Position numbers and translations under genes: made by a program
IMG/VR virus record: IMGVR_UViG_3300042353_000221
Coordinates: 1 to 21,183 of that record
Source of the DNA: a virus
Direction: 5' to 3' (one strand)
DNA: 21,183 nt
Shown here: piece after piece, positions 1-5,553 of the stretch
Numbering within the stretch: the first letter of the stretch is position 1
Layout of the letters: every line of letters begins with the position of its first letter
Notes under the pieces: model-generated
The model's database searches: none
Told to the model about the DNA's origin: nothing
Seen by the model: only the letters and a program-made list of their open reading frames with translations

Positions 1-1
1 G

Positions 2-73
2 TTCAAGATGGACGGTAAATATCACCGTGTTATGCAACGAAAATGGAAACTAGATGCGCCACAAACAGCCTGA
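2..73 (+). CDS. C-terminal fragment of an unidentified gene (partial at window edge)
   Basis: Frame 2 is open from the window edge to a TGA at 71-73. It gives 23 residues ending in KWKLDAPQTA, rich in basic and aromatic residues. The next gene starts at 54 inside this frame, which fits the overlapping-gene style of the cassette. The fragment is too short to assign a function, and it could be a chance open frame. Confidence 0.35.
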   Translation, partial: FKMDGKYHRVMQRKWKLDAPQTA

Positions 74-245
74 GATCGTGACGATCTACTACAAGATGCT
101 CGAGGCCGGCCCGCCCAAGTGCTGCCATAGCTGCGAGTTCTACGGCACGGACGGCCTGTGCGTGGAGTTTTTCAAGGAGCCGCCGGAGGAGTTCGCCGCC
201 ACGCCGGATGCCTGCAACAAATGGGTGATGGACCTGCCCTTCTGA
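54..245 (+). CDS. small cysteine-rich phage protein, possible metal-binding
   Basis: A 63-residue protein. Visible pattern: C23-C24-x2-C27-x8-C36-x17-C54-x2-W57, with aromatic residues after the second and third cysteines (CEFY, GLCVEF) and the motif PPEEF between. Small phage proteins with a CxxC...C...CxxW layout are common. They are presumed to hold zinc or an iron-sulfur cluster, but no function is established, so the metal is my inference. The start is chosen because GGAA lies just upstream of ATG 54. Its stop TGA shares a base with the ATG of the nuclease gene (TGATG), so the two are probably co-translated. A similar cysteine layout recurs in the protein at 15753-16154. Confidence 0.75.
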   Translation: MRHKQPEIVTIYYKMLEAGPPKCCHSCEFYGTDGLCVEFFKEPPEEFAATPDACNKWVMDLPF

Positions 246-580
246 TGAAAACAGAACACGAAGAGCAGCGCGAACTGGTGCAGTGGATCCGCCAGGCCTG
301 CGAAGTGCGGGTGTTTGCGATCCCGAACGGTGGCCTGAGAGGCATCGCCGCCGCCGGACGCCTGAAGGCCGAAGGCGTATCGGCTGGCGTGCCCGACCTG
401 TTCATCCCGGCCTGGCTGTGCTGGATTGAGATGAAGCGCGAGAAGGGCGGCAGCGTCTCGCCAGAGCAGCGGGATTGGCACGACTATCTGACCGGCCTGG
501 GGCACCATGTGATCGTCGGGCGCGGACAGGAAGATGCTAAAGAAAAGATGCGAAACCTAGGGTTTGTACCTAGGAATTGA
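245..580 (+). CDS. VRR-NUC domain nuclease
   Basis: A 111-residue single-domain protein of the VRR-NUC family (PD-(D/E)xK superfamily), which are stand-alone phage nucleases thought to act on branched or structured DNA. Visible core: N-terminal EHEEQ (residues 4-8), PNGG (27-30), then GVPD with D51, a hydrophobic strand, and E62-M-K64 (IEMK), forming the D...ExK metal-binding site. SPEQ follows at about 71-74, and a terminal VIVGRG strand is present. The length is normal for the stand-alone form. I chose ATG 245, which overlaps the previous stop as TGATG, over the longer frame from 158, because the family motif begins here. The 3' end contains a CCTAGG inverted repeat. Confidence 0.92.
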   Translation: MKTEHEEQRELVQWIRQACEVRVFAIPNGGLRGIAAAGRLKAEGVSAGVPDLFIPAWLCWIEMKREKGGSVSPEQRDWHDYLTGLGHHVIVGRGQEDAKEKMRNLGFVPRN

Positions 581-591
581 TGCTTTTTTTT
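556..591 (+). other. CCTAGG inverted repeat followed by T8 tract
   Basis: CCTAGG at 556-561 and 569-574 can form a 6-bp stem with a 7-base loop at the end of the nuclease gene. Eight T residues follow at 584-591. The T tract starts nine bases after the stem, which is too far for a standard Rho-independent terminator. This is a possible weak terminator or mRNA-end structure only. Confidence 0.2.
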
Positions 592-637
592 GGGTATTAT
601 GCTTCTCACACCAACCCGCAACCGGACCGGAGCCAAC

Positions 638-997
638 ATGAACCTTAAAAAACTTGACGAATGCCGCCAGGCCTTTACCGCTGCTGAGGCCGCAGCGTAT
701 GACAGTCTTGGGAATGTCATCAACGCCGCCGCCCTGCAAGACTTTAGCCGCGCGTCGGATGCGCTGGCAGATGCCAATTTCAACGCGCCAGCCAAGGCCG
801 ACGCCACCGGTCGCCAGTGGCGTTTAGCCGGCTTTGCGGCGCACGCCGAGCTGTGGCGCGCTGACGACGCCAAATTGATGGCGCACGGCTGGGCCGTCTG
901 CGATCCCGGCGATGAGCCGGATCACGCAACGTGGTCCACGACAACCACCGAGGCCATTGCGCGTCAGTGGTTTGCTCAACGTGTGCCTTTCTTTTGA
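638..997 (+). CDS. conserved-type small phage protein, unknown function
   Basis: A 119-residue, mostly alpha-helical, alanine-rich soluble protein. It begins with NLKKLDECRQAFTAAE and ends with a tryptophan-rich tail (WSTTTTEAIARQWFAQRV). I prefer ATG 638, which has CGGAG six bases upstream, to the TTG start at 590 that would add 16 residues without a ribosome-binding site. It lies 57 bases after the nuclease, one of the few real gaps in the cassette. No family is recognised; cytoplasmic location is assumed because there is no signal peptide or membrane segment. Confidence 0.65.
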   Translation: MNLKKLDECRQAFTAAEAAAYDSLGNVINAAALQDFSRASDALADANFNAPAKADATGRQWRLAGFAAHAELWRADDAKLMAHGWAVCDPGDEPDHATWSTTTTEAIARQWFAQRVPFF

Positions 998-1041
998 ACC
1001 ACAACCCAGCCCGGCCCAGCGCCGGGCACCAAGGAACCCCC

Positions 1042-1116
1042 ATGATCTCTGACGCCCTCTTCGCCATAGCCCTCGGGCTTGCTGGCGCCACCTTCCTTTT
1101 CTTTGCCCTGTCATGA
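1042..1116 (+). CDS. 24-residue membrane peptide
   Basis: A very short gene: ATG 1042 has AAGGAA five bases upstream, and its TGA overlaps the next ATG (ATGA at 1113-1116). The peptide is nearly all hydrophobic (SDALFAIALGLAGATFLFF), consistent with a single transmembrane helix. The ribosome-binding site and exact coupling to the next frame argue that it is translated. Function is unknown. Possibilities include a membrane peptide that modulates lysis or acts against the host, but the sequence does not decide. Confidence 0.5.
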   Translation: MISDALFAIALGLAGATFLFFALS

Positions 1117-1277
1117 TCGCAACCAAACACAAGCTCTTGCTCGCCAACGCTTTCGGCATTGCCGGATACAAGCGTGCCTTGTTCGACGCGCTCAACGCCT
1201 CGGTGGCGGAAGAGTGCGATGGCGAGCGCCTGGTAGCGCTTAACTTTGCAGACGGCTCGCGCCTGGTGTTCGCATGA
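1113..1277 (+). CDS. small soluble phage protein, unknown function
   Basis: A 54-residue frame starting at ATG 1113, inside the end of the 24-residue peptide gene (ATGA), and ending at TGA 1275-1277, which overlaps the next ATG at 1274. It begins with MIATKHKLLLANAFG and ends with FADGSRLVFA, giving a helix followed by a probable beta-hairpin. No ribosome-binding site is evident, so translation would depend on coupling. Coupling at both ends is the main support. No family recognised. Confidence 0.5.
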   Translation: MIATKHKLLLANAFGIAGYKRALFDALNASVAEECDGERLVALNFADGSRLVFA

Positions 1278-1552
1278 ACGGCGCCCCACCCTGCCCAATC
1301 GACAGCGTAGAGTTCATCTACAACATAGACGATGTGAGCGAGCCGCTGGTCTGCCACCTGGACTACGAGCCCGAGTGCGCAGGCCACGGGGATCACCCCG
1401 ATTACCCAAGCACTATGTGCTTGGCGGCGGCCTACATCAAGGACACCGACATTCTGGGCCTTCTGAGCCCGGACAAGATTGAGGCAATCGAACTGCTCGC
1501 CTTAGACGAGCAAGAGCGCTTTGATGGCGATGGTGGGTACGATGAAGAATAA
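1274..1552 (+). CDS. acidic small phage protein, unknown function
   Basis: A 92-residue acidic protein. Its first 60 residues have scattered cysteines (C7, C27, C35, C49) and many Asp and Glu. Its end is strongly acidic (EQERFDGDGGYDEE). The start ATG 1274 overlaps the previous stop. Its last 11 bases overlap the next gene. There is no membrane segment. The negative charge resembles small inhibitors or DNA mimics in a very general way, but that alone does not support a function. Confidence 0.6.
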   Translation: MNGAPPCPIDSVEFIYNIDDVSEPLVCHLDYEPECAGHGDHPDYPSTMCLAAAYIKDTDILGLLSPDKIEAIELLALDEQERFDGDGGYDEE

Positions 1553-1751
1553 GCCGCCGCCGAGCATTGGATGGTGGCCCACCGGCGAGCACAGGGTTCG
1601 CTGGTGGAACGGCGAGTACTGGTCATGGGTCTGCTTTGACTCTGACAACATGCATGCAGTGGCAGCCTACGGCAATCGGGCTGACAAGCACGCGAAGAAC
1701 GTCCAGTGGTATCCAAGGCCAGACAGCTGGCCAGAGAGGAGCAAGACATGA
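1542..1751 (+). CDS. tryptophan-rich small phage protein
   Basis: A 69-residue protein starting MKNKPPPSIGWWPTG and containing eight tryptophans, among them WW pairs, NGEYWSWV and VQWYPRP. I prefer ATG 1542, with GGTGGG upstream, to ATG 1521 or 1524, because the shorter form gives a compact 11-base overlap. Its TGA overlaps the next ATG (ATGA at 1748-1751). The tryptophan-rich beta pattern resembles small phage proteins of unknown role. No function assigned. Confidence 0.6.
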   Translation: MKNKPPPSIGWWPTGEHRVRWWNGEYWSWVCFDSDNMHAVAAYGNRADKHAKNVQWYPRPDSWPERSKT

Positions 1752-1852
1752 AAGACAGAGAAGAGTACTTCTGTAAGGCTGCGGCCCGCCAGAGCCTGTT
1801 CTGCGCAGTGTGGATCGTCGCCCTAGTGGCGCTGATTGCGTGGCTAGCGTGA
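1748..1852 (+). CDS. 34-residue single-helix membrane protein
   Basis: Starts at ATG 1748, overlapping the previous stop by ATGA, and ends at TGA 1850-1852, which overlaps a GTG start. The first half is charged (MKDREEYFCKAAARQ). The second half is one hydrophobic helix (VWIVALVALIAWLA), giving a likely N-in single-pass inner-membrane protein. GAGGAGCAAGAC lies upstream as a ribosome-binding site. Function unknown. Confidence 0.6.
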   Translation: MKDREEYFCKAAARQSLFCAVWIVALVALIAWLA

Positions 1853-1980
1853 CGCACATCGGCTGGATGGTCAGCGAAGGCGAGGTTTGCATCCTGCTCA
1901 CTAGGCGCTGGGAGGAGAAGGAATACTGGGTGGGCCTCGGATGCGTTGCAACACCGCTCTATGCGTTGCCCGCTGTGTAA
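1849..1980 (+). CDS. small phage protein with C-terminal PLYALP motif
   Basis: A 43-residue frame from GTG 1849 (GTGA overlap with the previous stop) to TAA 1978-1980. It starts THIGWMVSEGEVCILLTRR and ends ATPLYALPAV. A terminal PLY(A/T)xP motif is often seen in small phage proteins that also carry a WMV-type start; the protein at 4526-4765 here has both (AWMVYT, ALPLYTKP). This resemblance supports a real gene, though the family's function is not known to me. Confidence 0.6.
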   Translation: MTHIGWMVSEGEVCILLTRRWEEKEYWVGLGCVATPLYALPAV

Positions 1981-2218
1981 CGCACCGACCAGCGTTGTCT
2001 CAACTCGCCACCAGCCCAACAACACAACCCGAAGGAGATACGAATGCTTCAACAACCACCGGTTCAGCACAATCGAACGACACGCCGTTTTCCCAGGTCG
2101 CTCGAAGAAGCCTTTGGCGGGGACGGTTACGCCATTACCCACTACCGCAACAGATGGAGTTGGGCCAACCGCGCCGCCGCTTTTATTGTTTGGGTGCTGG
2201 CGATCGCTTACGGAGTGA
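1961..2218 (+). CDS. small zinc-ribbon protein (NrdR/Ogr-like finger)
   Basis: An 85-residue frame. Its first 40 residues form a zinc ribbon: C3-P-L-C6, then TTRRRYEC29-FNN-H33-RFSTIER. NrdR-type and phage Ogr-type proteins have CPxC...RRRxC...RF(T/S)TxE. Here the last ligand pair is C29-x3-H33. Such proteins usually bind nucleic acid and may regulate transcription; the target is unknown. Start ATG 1961 sits inside the end of the preceding gene. From codon 28 onward the frame overlaps the gene at 2044-2232, so the C-terminal half may be poorly constrained. Confidence 0.72.
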   Translation: MRCPLCNAPTSVVSTRHQPNNTTRRRYECFNNHRFSTIERHAVFPGRSKKPLAGTVTPLPTTATDGVGPTAPPLLLFGCWRSLTE

Positions 2219-2232
2219 CGTTATGGACTTGA
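2044..2232 (+). CDS. small membrane protein upstream of the lysozyme
   Basis: A 62-residue protein with a basic N-terminus, an EEAFGGDGYAITHYRNRW segment and one C-terminal transmembrane helix (residues about 40-62, ANRAAAFIVWVLAIAYGV). ATG 2044 has a near-ideal AAGGAG six bases upstream, which is the strongest ribosome-binding site in this stretch. It lies in a different frame from the zinc-ribbon gene, with 175 bases shared, and overlaps the lysozyme start by 10 bases. Adjacency to the lysozyme suggests a lysis accessory role, but no holin or spanin signature is visible. Confidence 0.68.
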   Translation: MLQQPPVQHNRTTRRFPRSLEEAFGGDGYAITHYRNRWSWANRAAAFIVWVLAIAYGVTLWT

Positions 2233-2645
2233 AGAGCCAGCTGCTACGCGAGGAGGGCGCCGAGTCCTGCGCCTATCAAGACTCGCTTGGGTACTGGACG
2301 ATCGGCGTCGGGCGCTTGATCGACTCGCGCAAGGGCGGCGGGTTGTCCAACGATGAGATCAACTACTTGTTGGACAACGACATCAAAGCCAAGACCCGCG
2401 AGGTATTGCTGGCGCTGCCGTGGATGCCCAGACTGTCCGAGCCGCGTCAGGCCGTGTTGATTGGCATGGCGTTTCAGATGGGCTTGAAGGGTCTGCTCCA
2501 GTTCAAGCGGATGTTGTCGGCGGTTGAAGACGGCCAGTTCTTTGAGGCCGCTGCGCAGATGATAGAGAGCACTTGGGCACGGCAGACGCCAGCACGAGCG
2601 CATCGCATGGCGTTACAGATGGAGACAGGCGAATGGACCCTCTAA
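2223..2645 (+). CDS. endolysin, T4-type lysozyme (glycoside hydrolase family 24)
   Basis: A 140-residue muramidase that cleaves the beta-1,4 MurNAc-GlcNAc bond of peptidoglycan at lysis. The catalytic triad falls at exactly the T4 lysozyme positions: E11 (REEGAES), D20 (YQDSLGYW) and T26 (WTIGVGR). The C-terminal part carries the expected QAVLIGMAFQMG and W-A-R-QTPARAHRM segments. There is no signal peptide, so release should depend on a holin. ATG 2223 has CGGAG seven bases upstream; the longer frame from 1941 is upstream noise. It overlaps the downstream holin by 13 bases. Confidence 0.95.
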   Translation: MDLKSQLLREEGAESCAYQDSLGYWTIGVGRLIDSRKGGGLSNDEINYLLDNDIKAKTREVLLALPWMPRLSEPRQAVLIGMAFQMGLKGLLQFKRMLSAVEDGQFFEAAAQMIESTWARQTPARAHRMALQMETGEWTL

Positions 2646-3010
2646 CCGCAGGCGTCGAACTGGCGCAAACAGTCATTACGCGCATCTGGCCTGACAAGTC
2701 AGCCGCCGAGGCAGCGCAGCTCGCTGCCCAGGTCGCCATCGTGCAAGGCCAACTAGACGTCAACCGCGCCGAGGCGTCGAGCCCGAGTGCGTTCACTTCA
2801 GGCTGGCGCCCAGCGATTGGCTGGGTCTGCGCATCGGCGCTGGCCTGTCAATACATCGCTAGGCCACTGGTGCAGTGGACCGGCATTGTGCTCGACCACC
2901 CGCTGCCGACGCTGCCTGGCATTGACGATAACTTGTGGCAGTTGATGTTGGGGATGCTTGGGCTTGGTGGGTTGCGCACGTTTGAGAAGACGAAGGGAGT
3001 TGCGTCGTGA
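2633..3010 (+). CDS. holin, 3TM (GTA_holin_3TM-like) family
   Basis: A 125-residue membrane protein. A helical N-terminal half (to about residue 50) is followed by the family signature FTSGWRPAIGWVCASALACQY (residues 54-74), which begins the first clear membrane helix. A second hydrophobic segment lies around 101-116 (LWQLMLGMLGLGGLRTFEK). Proteins of this family pair with endolysins and form the membrane lesion. ATG 2633 overlaps the lysozyme end by 13 bases, so translation is probably coupled. Its TGA overlaps the next GTG start (GTGA). Confidence 0.88.
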   Translation: MDPLTAGVELAQTVITRIWPDKSAAEAAQLAAQVAIVQGQLDVNRAEASSPSAFTSGWRPAIGWVCASALACQYIARPLVQWTGIVLDHPLPTLPGIDDNLWQLMLGMLGLGGLRTFEKTKGVAS

Positions 3011-3246
3011 CCGATGAACGCATTGCCGAACTGATGGGATGGCGTTGGCCAACTAGCCTTCACCCTGATGACATGCTTGCGAAAGTGCGGACCGTTGTAC
3101 GCGAAGCAGTACGCACTGAAGGGGGTGAGACATTTGCAGACCGATGCAAGCTAGCAACGGACTGCCTGCCCCAGTCACCCTACCGGGTGATGCTGGAGAA
3201 CCTGCATCGAGAGATGTTGGGCATTAATCAGAGGATTGAGCCATGA
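3007..3246 (+). CDS. small phage protein, unknown function
   Basis: A 79-residue soluble protein starting at GTG 3007 (GTGA overlap with the holin stop). It begins TDERIAELMGWRWPTSLHPDD and continues helical with charged residues. The opening (x-ERI-x-LM) matches that of the next protein (NERIRKLMDGC), suggesting distant relatedness or a shared N-terminal helix. Its stop overlaps the next ATG by ATGA. No family function is known to me. Confidence 0.65.
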   Translation: MTDERIAELMGWRWPTSLHPDDMLAKVRTVVREAVRTEGGETFADRCKLATDCLPQSPYRVMLENLHREMLGINQRIEP

Positions 3247-3443
3247 ACGAAAGAATTAGAAAACTAATGGACGGCTGCTTCGACATTACCGTTGACCACC
3301 GTGGGCGGGAAGACTTCTCGACTGACTACGCCGGCATTGAGCGGTTCTCTGATTTGATTGTCCGGGAGTGCGCGGAGTTGAGTATTGACTATCCCGGCAA
3401 CGTCAAGTTGTTAATCCTGAACCATTTTGGGATGGAACCATGA
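3243..3443 (+). CDS. small phage protein with LIVRECAEL motif
   Basis: A 66-residue protein. MNERIRKLMDG at the start and FSDLIVRECAEL near residue 45 match a layout frequent in small tailed-phage proteins of unknown function. ATG 3243 overlaps the previous stop, and its own TGA overlaps ATG 3440. It is soluble and helical. No biochemical role is assigned. Confidence 0.7.
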   Translation: MNERIRKLMDGCFDITVDHRGREDFSTDYAGIERFSDLIVRECAELSIDYPGNVKLLILNHFGMEP

Positions 3444-3685
3444 CCGAGCGCGATGCGTTTGAAGCGTGGTGTGATGACTATTGGGAAACAAGTTCGTATC
3501 TGCACAAGAGCAAAACATGCGGGGAGTGGGCGGCTTGGCGGGCTGCTCGTGTTGATCTGCCGGTTATTCTGGCGCAGGTTGACAGTTTGCGAACGGCGTT
3601 AAAGCGGGTGCTGGACGCGCAAAACAAAGAGACGAAATTGCAGGCCCGAACGCTACTATTGACGCTGAAAAGAGTTGAGCCATGA
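3440..3685 (+). CDS. small phage protein with EAW-type N-terminus
   Basis: An 81-residue protein. The first 40 residues (DAFEAWCDDYW ... CGEWAAWRAARVDL) match a recurring phage pattern of aromatic residues followed by a WAAWxAA helix. The C-terminal part is a probable coiled-coil helix (ILAQVDSLRTALKRVLDAQ). Starts at ATG 3440 and is coupled by ATGA overlaps on both sides. Function unknown. Confidence 0.7.
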   Translation: MTERDAFEAWCDDYWETSSYLHKSKTCGEWAAWRAARVDLPVILAQVDSLRTALKRVLDAQNKETKLQARTLLLTLKRVEP

Positions 3686-3771
3686 TTGATCGTGAACTAT
3701 ACAACTTAATGCTTTTCCTGATATGGACGTTCGTAGTGTTTTGTTATGGCGTAGGTTGGGGTAGAAAATGA
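3682..3771 (+). CDS. 29-residue single-helix membrane peptide
   Basis: ATG 3682 overlaps the previous stop (ATGA), and TGA 3769-3771 overlaps the next ATG 3768. The peptide has a short charged N-terminus (MIDRELYN), one hydrophobic helix (LMLFLIWTFVVFCYGVG) and a basic end (WGRK). Exact coupling on both sides supports translation. It is the third tiny membrane protein of this operon. Function unknown. Confidence 0.58.
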   Translation: MIDRELYNLMLFLIWTFVVFCYGVGWGRK

Positions 3772-4037
3772 ACGTTAACCCAAACCCTTGGATCATTGAA
3801 TCCCGCATTGAATACTGCAAAGACAGAGCCAAACAAAATGGGTTCCGTCTTGAGCGTGGAGATGGTAATAACACCATCAACATTGTTGCGGACAAGCCGC
3901 CCTACGGCAAAGACGTTGTCATTGCTCGGTTATATGATTGGTCACTCGTAGAGATGTATCTTATCGGGTATGAGCAGGGCAAGATGGAGACGAGCATTAT
4001 TGCTACGCTGGCAAAGTCTAAGAAGGAGAAACCGTAA
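3768..4037 (+). CDS. small phage protein, unknown function
   Basis: An 89-residue alpha/beta protein from ATG 3768. It starts NPNPWIIESRIEYCKDRAKQ and has alternating strands (FRLERGD, NTINIVADKP, VVIARLYD) and a terminal helix. It is AT-richer than the structural genes. Coupled at both ends (ATGA upstream; TAATG with the next gene). No family recognised. Confidence 0.65.
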   Translation: MNVNPNPWIIESRIEYCKDRAKQNGFRLERGDGNNTINIVADKPPYGKDVVIARLYDWSLVEMYLIGYEQGKMETSIIATLAKSKKEKP

Positions 4038-4186
4038 TGTCATGCGACTGGGGGAAAACTGAAGGGGAGGAAGACCTGCCCGAACCTGAGCACATTGATA
4101 GCGAAACCTGCTGGTGCAAACCTGTATTAGATTACACAGACCCCGATACAGGAGTATCGGTATACGTTCACCGGAGAACGCAATGA
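4037..4186 (+). CDS. small phage protein with CWC motif
   Basis: A 49-residue frame. ATG 4037 overlaps the preceding stop (TAATG) and has AGAAGGAGAAA upstream. The pattern H19-IDSETCWCKP, then a tail ending VSVYVHRR, resembles a frequent small phage protein type with an acidic first half, a CWCxP turn and a VxxHR end. A zinc site from the His and Cys residues is possible but unproven. Its TGA overlaps ATG 4183. Confidence 0.68.
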   Translation: MSCDWGKTEGEEDLPEPEHIDSETCWCKPVLDYTDPDTGVSVYVHRRTQ

Positions 4187-4533
4187 CGCAGGGGGACTGC
4201 GGGGAAACGTGTAAACGAGCAATGCTCTGCTACGCCTGTTCAAAAGAGTTGGGGGCGCTAACCAGAGGAGACATCTTGAGATGCATTGAAACCGACGAAC
4301 TTTGCACTGTAGAGGCTACATCTACCACCGGCAAAACGCTGGTTAAATGGAATGATAACGACTTTGCAGAGTACACGGCAGAGCAGATTGGTGAGTTGTT
4401 CTGGATTGAACCGAAACCCCAATGGCAGGGGCTAGCTAAACTACATGCAAAGCTTATTGCCGAAAACTCACCAAATATTGAGTGGGCAATAATGTTGACA
4501 GAGCAAGCACTTAAGGAGAAAAACGGTGGTTGA
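4183..4533 (+). CDS. small phage protein, cysteine-rich start and QWQGL motif
   Basis: A 116-residue protein from ATG 4183 (ATGA overlap with the previous stop). Five cysteines lie in the first 34 residues (DCGETCKRAMLCYACSKE ... LRC). A middle section of beta strands (CTVEATSTTGKTLVKW) may be a small SH3-like barrel. A C-terminal helical part follows the motif EPKPQWQGLAKL. KPQWQGL recurs in the next protein. No function is known; the cysteine cluster could bind metal. Confidence 0.65.
   Translation: MTQGDCGETCKRAMLCYACSKELGALTRGDILRCIETDELCTVEATSTTGKTLVKWNDNDFAEYTAEQIGELFWIEPKPQWQGLAKLHAKLIAENSPNIEWAIMLTEQALKEKNGG
4417..4431 (+). repeat. 15-base direct repeat, copy 1
   Basis: CCCCAATGGCAGGGG, identical to 4640-4654, 223 bases apart. 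Each copy encodes part of PQWQGL, so protein-level homology between the two neighbouring genes probably explains it. Each copy could also form a 4-bp CCCC/GGGG stem. Confidence 0.6.
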
Positions 4534-4765
4534 ACCCGTAGCATGGATGGTTTACACAGAAGACGGTAAATCTGTGTATGTAACCGATAACCCAACCGAC
4601 ATCCAGCAAGGCCAACGAGCTTTGCCGCTTTATACGAAGCCCCAATGGCAGGGGTTGACGAAGGCTGATGTAAATAAACTCACAAGATTCGTAATTGCGT
4701 TCAAAAGCGAGGTTGTGGAGTTTATTAGAGAAGCGGAAGCCAAACTCAAGGAGAAGAACACGTGA
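4526..4765 (+). CDS. small phage protein of the AWMVYT ... PLYTKP type
   Basis: A 79-residue protein starting at GTG 4526, eight bases inside the previous gene and preceded by AAGGAGAAAAAC. It reads EPVAWMVYTEDGKSVYVTDNPTDI, then ALPLYTKPQWQGL, then a charged helix. The AWM ... PLY(T/A)xP arrangement recurs in many small phage proteins of unknown function. Ends in a GTGA overlap with the next gene. Cytoplasmic, role unknown. Confidence 0.72.
   Translation: MVEPVAWMVYTEDGKSVYVTDNPTDIQQGQRALPLYTKPQWQGLTKADVNKLTRFVIAFKSEVVEFIREAEAKLKEKNT
4640..4654 (+). repeat. 15-base direct repeat, copy 2
   Basis: Second identical copy of CCCCAATGGCAGGGG (see 4417-4431), within the codons for PQWQGL in the following gene. 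Probably a trace of a shared protein motif. Confidence 0.6.
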
Positions 4766-4959
4766 CCGAAACCGAGAGAAACCTAGACCTCCTGCTGGGC
4801 GATGCCTTAGCAGAAAATGAGCGGCTGCGGCGAGAGTTGAAGTACCAAGACGCCAGGGAAGGTTACATTGGCACGCACAGCCCAGACTGCTGGTCATGGG
4901 GGCCGCGTCACTACGAGTGCGCACTGCGGCACATAGGCGGCTCGAATGATGCACCCTGA
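4762..4959 (+). CDS. small coiled-coil phage protein
   Basis: A 65-residue protein from GTG 4762 (GTGA overlap). The N-terminal 30 residues form a heptad-like helix (LLLGDALAENERLRREL). A short C-terminal part follows with cysteine, tryptophan and histidine residues (HSPDCWSWGPRHYECALRH). Those residues could hold a metal, but there are too few to be sure. Overlaps the next gene by 14 bases. No function known. Confidence 0.62.
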   Translation: MTETERNLDLLLGDALAENERLRRELKYQDAREGYIGTHSPDCWSWGPRHYECALRHIGGSNDAP

Positions 4960-5356
4960 CACCGAGTTGCTGATGCACCTCGCCGCCAACATAGTACGCG
5001 AGTACCCCAACGGCGTCAGCACGGTCGACATGCATTTGCGCATGGCAATCTCGCTGGACAAGGCCCGCAAGATTCTTTGCTTTGCTCGCAAGGCGCGGCT
5101 GCTGGGCGTGGCCGGTAGCGGCGTCACTGCTCGATGGGCATCACCTGAGCGAGCAGCAGAGCTAGACGCTGGGCGCTGGACGAAGCGCAAGCTGCAGCAC
5201 AAGGCGTGCAGGGATCGTAGGACCGCCAAGATTGCTGCCCGCCAAGCTGCGTCAGAACTGGCGCCAAGGCGGGTAGCCAAACCGTTCAGGATCAACGCAC
5301 CGAATTCAGTATGGCAACTAGTGGACTTCCCATGCGACCAACTAAAGCGGCGATAG
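4946..5356 (+). CDS. basic protein with probable winged-helix N-terminus
   Basis: A 136-residue protein. Residues about 8-60 (LAANIVREYPNGVSTVDMHLRM ... ARLLGVAGSGVTARW) look like a winged helix: helix, turn, recognition-type helix, then a short wing. The rest is strongly basic (RWTKRKLQHKACRDRRTAKIAARQ), suggesting DNA or RNA binding. It could be a small phage regulator, but this is inferred from composition and fold pattern only. ATG 4946 (or 4949) lies 14 bases inside the previous gene with GGCGG upstream. Confidence 0.65.
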   Translation: MMHPDTELLMHLAANIVREYPNGVSTVDMHLRMAISLDKARKILCFARKARLLGVAGSGVTARWASPERAAELDAGRWTKRKLQHKACRDRRTAKIAARQAASELAPRRVAKPFRINAPNSVWQLVDFPCDQLKRR

Positions 5357-5553
5357 ACGCCATCCGCGAGGCCTACATGGCTGACGTTCTGACGATCAGA
5401 GCGCACATCCTGGCGCTCAATGATCCGCATCTGGAGGATGCCTGGGCCGGGATCGAGACGTTCGCTGCCGTGGCGCTGCGGGTGATGGCGAAGACCAACC
5501 CTAGCAAGCTCAAGAGCGAGATGGTGACTGTGGGGATTTCGGCGCTGCTATGA
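5332..5553 (+). CDS. small helical phage protein, unknown function
   Basis: A 73-residue helical protein (RPTKAAIDAIREAYMADVLTI ... EDAWAGIETFAAVAL). ATG 5332 is chosen because the conserved-looking helix begins here; ATG 5311 would add seven residues. It is the last gene of the plus-strand cassette. Its TGA (5551-5553) overlaps the end of the oppositely oriented gene by six bases. No membrane segment and no recognised family. Confidence 0.6.
   Translation: MRPTKAAIDAIREAYMADVLTIRAHILALNDPHLEDAWAGIETFAAVALRVMAKTNPSKLKSEMVTVGISALL

Noticed and set aside
556-600. Terminator followed by a TATTAT promoter before the 638 gene
   Set aside because: The T tract is nine bases from the stem, and the only -35-like TTGATG is 12 bases from TATTAT, so neither element meets usual spacing. 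Listed only as a weak structure.
780-1396. Two long minus-strand frames (172 and 190 residues)
   Set aside because: Arg/Ala/Trp-rich composition typical of the reverse frame of GC-rich genes; they oppose coupled plus-strand genes.
1432-2142. 236-residue minus-strand open frame opposite the small-gene cassette
   Set aside because: It crosses several well-spaced plus-strand genes with ribosome-binding sites, has Ser/Arg/Cys-rich shadow-like composition and shows no motif.
4511-5430. Minus-strand frames of 174 and 178 residues
   Set aside because: Opposite four coupled plus-strand genes, no plausible start signals, low-complexity residue make-up.
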